A stretch of 64,000 nt of DNA, taken from JAXLWB01 sp046328715. Lineage in GTDB: Bacteria > Chloroflexota > Anaerolineae > Caldilineales > Caldilineaceae. How positions within the stretch are numbered: the first letter of the stretch is position 1; each line of letters begins with the position of its first letter. Positions 59,998-64,000 of the stretch are shown here, piece by piece. The stretch is from the NCBI GenBank assembly GCA_046328715.1, contig JAXLWB010000006.1, forward strand, positions 1 through 64,000, in the 5' to 3' direction. The notes below the pieces were generated by a model that saw only the letters and a list, made by a program, of their open reading frames with translations, searched no databases and was not told the origin of the DNA. The translations under genes and the position numbers were made by a program.

Positions 59998-61347
59998 TTA
60001 CTGTCCCAGAATCTGGCTCCAATTGATGGTTGCAGCAGGATTCAGAATATCACGAACGGTCACCAAAATCATCAGGCTCAGCAACACCACAAAACCTACC
60101 ATATGCACAAATCCTTCGCGTTCGGGGTTGATGCGGCGCCCGCGAATGGTTTCAATCAGAATAAAGAGCAACCGTCCCCCATCCAGCGCAGGCAATGGCA
60201 ACAAATTCGTGATGGCCAGGGCCGCACTCAATACTGCCGACAACCGCCAAATTGGCCAGAAGATGCCCGAGTCGATCGTGTAGGAGACAGTGCTGCCCAC
60301 TTCGCGCGCAATACCGACTGGGCCAGAGACTTGCGCCGCACTCGGGGCGATCTGCCCCATCAACAACAAAATCGGCAGTTGAAGTACCAGCACGATATAC
60401 CGAAAGGTACTCAACACACCCTGCCACAACGACTGTAAGAGCGGCAGACGAGCATAGGCGGGCTGAAGTCCGATTTCGACTCCCATAGCGCCTTGACCTT
60501 TGGGCGGATCGGCGCGCGGCGTGAGGTGAAGCGTACTCAATTCATGGTCACGCATCACGGTGAGAGCAATTTCTTTGCCGATATTCGCTTGTACCAATTC
60601 GCTCAGTGGATTACTCAACGTAACAAGGTCATCGTTGACTTGATAGACCACATCACCGGGTTTGAGTCCTGCTTGTGAGGCTGGACTGTTTTCGGCAATG
60701 CCATCGATGCGCACGCTCAGTACCGGAGTCACTGCGGTCGAACTGATCAGCGCATAGATGTCAGAGGCGGCGACATTCTCGATGGTGACAGACTTGCCGT
60801 CACGCAATAGCAATAAGCTCAATGCTTCCGAATTGGCAGGCTGCCAAAGGTTGCCTTCATCGCCCACCGCGCTGATGTAGATGTTCTTGCCACCCGCTTG
60901 CAGCAATATATCACCGATCTGTAAGCCAATCTTGGCCGCCGCCGTCTGTTCCGCATTCGTCACCTGGGGATAGGCCGCCGCCGTGTCGGAACCGCCAAAC
61001 ATAAAGCTGGCGGCAAAGAGCACCACTGCCAGCAACAAGTTCATCAGCGGGCCCGCAAAAAGCGTGGCTGCGCGCCCCCAGCGACTGGCAGCATTGAAGG
61101 AACCAGGCGACATATCTCCTGCATCTTCGCCACGCATGCGGGCAAAACCACCAAAGGGCAGCCAATTCAGCGTAAAGTCCGTTCCATCATAGCGGAAAAG
61201 TTTGAGCAGGCGAGGAGGGTAGCCCATCCCAAATTCTTCTACCACAATGCCATTGCGTCGCGCCACCCAATAGTGACCTAGTTCATGAAAAAAGACCAGG
61301 ACCCCAAGCACGATTACAAAGGATAGAAGCGTTGTTATAAATGTCAT
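59998..61347 (-). CDS. rseP: Site-2 intramembrane metalloprotease RseP
   Basis: 449 residues. Helix 1 carries the zinc site HELGHYWVARR (His21, Glu22, His25), and a later helix the third ligand in ITNLLPLPALDGGRLLFILIE (~390). Between them lie PDZ-like domains (IDGIAENSPASQAGLKPGDV, ~225) and GFARMRGEDAGDMSPGSFNA. Site-2 proteases cut membrane-bound anti-sigma factors or clear signal peptides. Here it overlaps the isopentenyl phosphate kinase stop (four bases), whereas many bacteria place it near dxr and other isoprenoid genes; the neighbour again is an isoprenoid gene. A possible client is the anti-sigma protein at 18.5-19.3 kb, but nothing shows this. Confidence 0.93.
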   Translation of the reverse strand: MTFITTLLSFVIVLGVLVFFHELGHYWVARRNGIVVEEFGMGYPPRLLKLFRYDGTDFTLNWLPFGGFARMRGEDAGDMSPGSFNAASRWGRAATLFAGPLMNLLLAVVLFAASFMFGGSDTAAAYPQVTNAEQTAAAKIGLQIGDILLQAGGKNIYISAVGDEGNLWQPANSEALSLLLLRDGKSVTIENVAASDIYALISSTAVTPVLSVRIDGIAENSPASQAGLKPGDVVYQVNDDLVTLSNPLSELVQANIGKEIALTVMRDHELSTLHLTPRADPPKGQGAMGVEIGLQPAYARLPLLQSLWQGVLSTFRYIVLVLQLPILLLMGQIAPSAAQVSGPVGIAREVGSTVSYTIDSGIFWPIWRLSAVLSAALAITNLLPLPALDGGRLLFILIETIRGRRINPEREGFVHMVGFVVLLSLMILVTVRDILNPAATINWSQILGQ

Positions 61348-62186
61348 TCTTGCCCCCCTGTTACTCTACCCAACTCACTGCGAATTACTGTACCTACATC
61401 CAAGTTGTCGCCGGCGAGTGCCTTTTGCACGTTGCCCGCCAGCAGACCGCTACAAATCACAATCTCTAACTGGCGAAAGCGATCCACCATTGCCAAACAT
61501 TGTTGCACCTTTGCCAGCATTCCGCCTGTAACATCCACTCCGTGACTCGTACCCAAGTGACTGGTCACCCTGGCACTGCCAGCAGGAGTAATCAACGGAA
61601 TACGCTGAGCAGTGGGATCAAGTTGCGGATCGGCGCTGAAAACGCCATCCACTTCGCCAATCAACAGCATACGCCGGGGCGGCAGATGTTCAATCAGCCA
61701 GTCGAAGATCTCCTCCGTACTGGCAATCGTGCCGCCGCGTACGGCATCCAGCGCCACATCGCCATAGACCAGGGGAGTCATGCCGACCTCAAGTGCTCGT
61801 TGTACGGCAAAGAGAGGCCCTTCGACGATCCGTCCATCCACACATCGTAGCCCAGCACTCGGTTGAATACTCCAAGCCGCCACACCTGCATCGAGCAGAC
61901 TTTTCGTCACCAGACGATTGAGGCGGGCGGCCGCATCGTGGGTTGCGGCAAAGCCGTACCATTGTTCTGGCGTCGCTACCCCGCTACGTGTTCCATAACG
62001 TTTGCCCACCACATGGCCAAAACTCCCCGAACCATGACCCAAAACCAGCTTCAAGCCCGGATTAGAGCGCTGAGCCTGGGCGATCTCACCGGCCAAGCGG
62101 TTCAAAAGTTCCATTCTGGGCATCTCGACCTGACGTTTGTCTGTGATCAGAGAGCCACCGAGTTTGAGATAGGTAATGCCTTCCAT
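61344..62186 (-). CDS. Isopentenyl phosphate kinase
   Basis: 280 residues of the amino-acid kinase family. KLGGSLITDK at the N-terminus, VLGHGSGSFGHVVGKRYGT (~47-65) with the His that isopentenyl phosphate kinases use to bind the phosphate, PLVYGDVALD (~136), LLIGEVDGVFSADP and GVDVTGGMLAKVQ fit this enzyme rather than glutamate or aspartate kinase. It makes isopentenyl diphosphate from isopentenyl phosphate with ATP, the last step of an alternative mevalonate route known in archaea and in Chloroflexota such as Roseiflexus. No other mevalonate or MEP gene is in the window. Stop overlaps the rseP start; ten bases separate it from selA. Confidence 0.87.
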   Translation of the reverse strand: MEGITYLKLGGSLITDKRQVEMPRMELLNRLAGEIAQAQRSNPGLKLVLGHGSGSFGHVVGKRYGTRSGVATPEQWYGFAATHDAAARLNRLVTKSLLDAGVAAWSIQPSAGLRCVDGRIVEGPLFAVQRALEVGMTPLVYGDVALDAVRGGTIASTEEIFDWLIEHLPPRRMLLIGEVDGVFSADPQLDPTAQRIPLITPAGSARVTSHLGTSHGVDVTGGMLAKVQQCLAMVDRFRQLEIVICSGLLAGNVQKALAGDNLDVGTVIRSELGRVTGGQE

Positions 62187-62196
62187 TCGTTGCTCG

Positions 62197-63606
62197 CTAC
62201 TGGTTTGTTAGGCAATTGCTCACAGCGCTTAGCAGAGCCGATTCTTGCTCAGGTAGTACGGTTCGTGGATCGAACAAAAGGTGGTCGCTCTGAATCCGGC
62301 AGACGACAGGTATTGTACCACCTCGTAGTGTTGCCGCCATTGCGTCCGGTTTCATACTTGAAATAGCCACTAGCCAACTGGGAAGCGTTTCCCCTGGCAA
62401 ACTACCTCCACCGACCGCACTTTCCCCCGACCAAATTGAGCACTGAATCCCTTGCGAGATCCATGCCTGTTGCCAGGCTTCGGCTCGTTGGCGAAGGGTA
62501 TCAGCCGTGGCGGAAATCATTTGCCAGATCGGGATCTCTTGCGTAGCTCGATTATAAAGATAGCTACGTAGCGTTGCATCCAGTGCCGCCAAGGTCATTT
62601 TATCGACTCGCAATGCACGCGCCATCGGATGACGTCGTAGACGGGCGATTAGTTCCTTGCGTCCAACGATGATACCTGCCTGCGGACCGCCTAACAGTTT
62701 ATCGCCACTAAAGGTAACCATATCAGCGCCAGCGGCTAGACTCGTCTGCACCATTGGCTCCGGCGCTAGACCATAGGCAGCGGTGTCAAGCAACGAACCG
62801 CTGCCAAGATCATCGATCACCAATAGCGAAGGATCGTTTTTGTGAGCCAGTTCAGTCAGTTCCGACAGCTCGGGCATGGTGACAAAGCCGATTTGACGAA
62901 AGTTGCTGCTGTGTACTCGCATCACAGCAGCGGTCTGCGGCGTGATTGCTTCCTGGAAATCACGCAGATGGGTACGGTTGGTGGTTCCGACCTCGATCAG
63001 TTGTGCCCCACTTTGGCGCAACACATCGGGAATACGAAAACCACCGCCGATCTCCACCAACTGGCCCCGGCTAATCAACACGGCTCGTTGCTGGCAAAGG
63101 GTCGTCAACGTGAGGAAGACCGCAGCCGCACAATTGTTGACCACCAACGCATCTTCGGCACCAGCCAGTCTGCCAAGCAGTTGACGAACGTGGTCGTAAC
63201 GGCTGCCACGCTCCCCCGCGATCAGATCATACTCCAGATTGCTGTAGCCACCGCCCACCTCAGCGACTGCGCGCAATGCTGCTTGACTTAGCGGTGCGCG
63301 CCCCAGGTTGGTGTGGAGGATGACACCGGTGGCATTGATCAGCGGTCGCAAGGTCGGTTGCGCCTGTTCGGCCAACCAATCGCTCAGCCGTTGCGGCCAC
63401 TCGGCTGGCTCGGGTGCGCCCCCGCCGCCGGCGATCGTTTGGCGGCTTTCGGCCAACAGGTGACGAGCGGCATCCGCCACCGCTGTTGTTCCGAATTGTG
63501 CTGCCAGCAGCGTGACCGCAGGTTGACGCAACAATGCATCTACCCCTGGCAACTTGCGATATTGATCTACCTGAAGCGCAGTTCCAACGTCCTTTTGTTC
63601 AACCAT
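62197..63606 (-). CDS. selA: L-seryl-tRNA(Sec) selenium transferase
   Basis: 469 residues, the usual SelA length. N-terminal RKLPGVDALLRQPAVTLLAA, then INATGVILHTNLGRAPLSQA (~85-105), NNCAAAVFLTLTTLCQQRAV, and the PLP lysine in FSGDKLLGGPQAGI (~295-305). SelA converts seryl-tRNA(Sec) to selenocysteinyl-tRNA with selenophosphate, so the organism probably makes selenoproteins. No selB, selD or tRNA-Sec lies in the window; they may be to the right or elsewhere. It is the first gene of the tight selA - IPK - rseP unit. The start ATG is at 63606; no strong ribosome site is visible. Confidence 0.94.
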   Translation of the reverse strand: MVEQKDVGTALQVDQYRKLPGVDALLRQPAVTLLAAQFGTTAVADAARHLLAESRQTIAGGGGAPEPAEWPQRLSDWLAEQAQPTLRPLINATGVILHTNLGRAPLSQAALRAVAEVGGGYSNLEYDLIAGERGSRYDHVRQLLGRLAGAEDALVVNNCAAAVFLTLTTLCQQRAVLISRGQLVEIGGGFRIPDVLRQSGAQLIEVGTTNRTHLRDFQEAITPQTAAVMRVHSSNFRQIGFVTMPELSELTELAHKNDPSLLVIDDLGSGSLLDTAAYGLAPEPMVQTSLAAGADMVTFSGDKLLGGPQAGIIVGRKELIARLRRHPMARALRVDKMTLAALDATLRSYLYNRATQEIPIWQMISATADTLRQRAEAWQQAWISQGIQCSIWSGESAVGGGSLPGETLPSWLVAISSMKPDAMAATLRGGTIPVVCRIQSDHLLFDPRTVLPEQESALLSAVSNCLTNQ

Positions 63607-63800
63607 ACAAGACCAAACATCACCTAGCCTAACTTCACGGTGCGGCCCTCACGGCAGGAATCTGGTCAGAACAAATCGTGTTCTCGTATTCCTTCCCTGA
63701 CGATCTCCTCAAAAGTTCAAGCCGTTACAATCACTATCAGATTATACACCACCTGCTCCGCAGGAGAGATTCCAATGTCAATTCTGTTATCGGCGGGTCA

Positions 63801-63832
63801 ATAAAAAATGGCAAGCTTCTCTGGCTTGCCAT
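63801..63832 (-). terminator. Rho-independent terminator of tRNA-Val
   Basis: On the minus strand ATGGCAAGC, a seven-base loop, GCTTGCCAT, then TTTTTATT: a 9-bp perfect stem with a U-tract, 30 bases past the tRNA end. Confidence 0.88.
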
Positions 63833-63862
63833 CCCGTACTCTACATCCTTTAAATTTAAGAG

Positions 63863-63936
63863 TGGGCGAAAAGGGACTTGAACCCCTGACCCCCTCGGTG
63901 TAAACGAGGTGCTCTAACCAACTGAGCTATTCGCCC
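63863..63936 (-). tRNA. tRNA-Val (anticodon TAC)
   Basis: The cloverleaf can be followed by eye: acceptor GGGCGAA/TTCGCCC, D-loop AGCTCAGTTGGTTAGAGC, anticodon stem CCTCG/CGAGG with loop TTTACAC (anticodon TAC), T-arm AGGGGTTCAAGTCCCT, discriminator A. The 3' CCA is not encoded and must be added later. 74 bases. Confidence 0.97.
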
Positions 63937-63956
63937 TGAAGCAGTCTGAGTAGACA

Positions 63957-63985
63957 ACTATAGTAGCAATCCGACAATTTGTCAA
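63957..63985 (-). promoter_or_regulatory. Sigma-70-type promoter of tRNA-Val
   Basis: On the minus strand TTGACA (63985-63980), exactly 17 bases, then TATAGT (63962-63957), 20 bases before the tRNA 5' end. A near-consensus housekeeping promoter. Confidence 0.85.
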
Positions 63986-64000
63986 AGGTATCACCAGAGT

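Overview
The window reads as a chromosomal segment of a Chloroflexota bacterium, probably an Anaerolineae/Caldilineae relative. This is inferred from gene content, not from any search. The pointers are a giant secreted FG-GAP/LamG/beta-helix protein, Thr/Pro-rich single-pass proteins, a serine/threonine kinase fused to an ATPase and TPRs, GT39-like glycosyltransferases with C-terminal beta-sandwich domains, and an isopentenyl phosphate kinase, an enzyme known from Chloroflexota such as Roseiflexus. Almost all genes lie on the minus strand; only a divergent sugar block (34.6-37.5 kb) and one lipoprotein gene (45.2 kb) are on the plus strand.

Layout. (1) 1-16.1 kb is one minus-strand frame that runs off the left edge: more than 5,376 residues of a surface protein. 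Its visible end is built from ~600-residue supermodules, each a 7-repeat FG-GAP propeller plus a DUF11-like and an SbsA-like Ig domain. (2) 16.4-22.7 kb is a redox and stress region: a Tat/lipoprotein dienelactone hydrolase, an MsrQ-like haem membrane protein, an ECF sigma/anti-sigma pair, and a ferric-reductase-like protein with ApbE and two small membrane proteins. (3) 23.0-37.5 kb is a carbohydrate region: a GT-C glycosyltransferase, two Gfo/Idh/MocA oxidoreductases, an UlaG-like hydrolase, a MetE-C-like protein, an Rbs-type sugar ABC importer, and, divergently, DUF4058, a SIS-domain isomerase and a PfkB kinase. One importer permease is broken by several frameshifts and neighbouring genes are also damaged. 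(4) 37.5-48 kb holds a MacAB-type efflux operon with a lipoprotein, a small DUF4405/HhH membrane operon, a lipoprotein and a two-component system. A direct-repeat box of OmpR/PhoB type lies in front of three of these units. (5) 48-55 kb: kinase-ATPase-TPR regulator, GT39-like glycosyltransferase, FecR protein and TPR protein. (6) 55-64 kb: a tight operon selA - IPK - rseP - LysM protein - HEAT-repeat protein - small protein - AEC transporter, then tRNA-Val with its own promoter and terminator.

Intergenic DNA is full of inverted repeats of several families (PLTDVRGSD type, CAGTAGGA octamers, CCCCACCCTAACCCTCCCC type, TGTCATTCT type, TAGCAAAGTGG type). Some have entered genes in frame or supply a stop codon. 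Long frames elsewhere are intact, so the frameshifts at 28.7-31.8 kb and 42.7 kb are either real decay or local sequence error; the sequence alone cannot decide.
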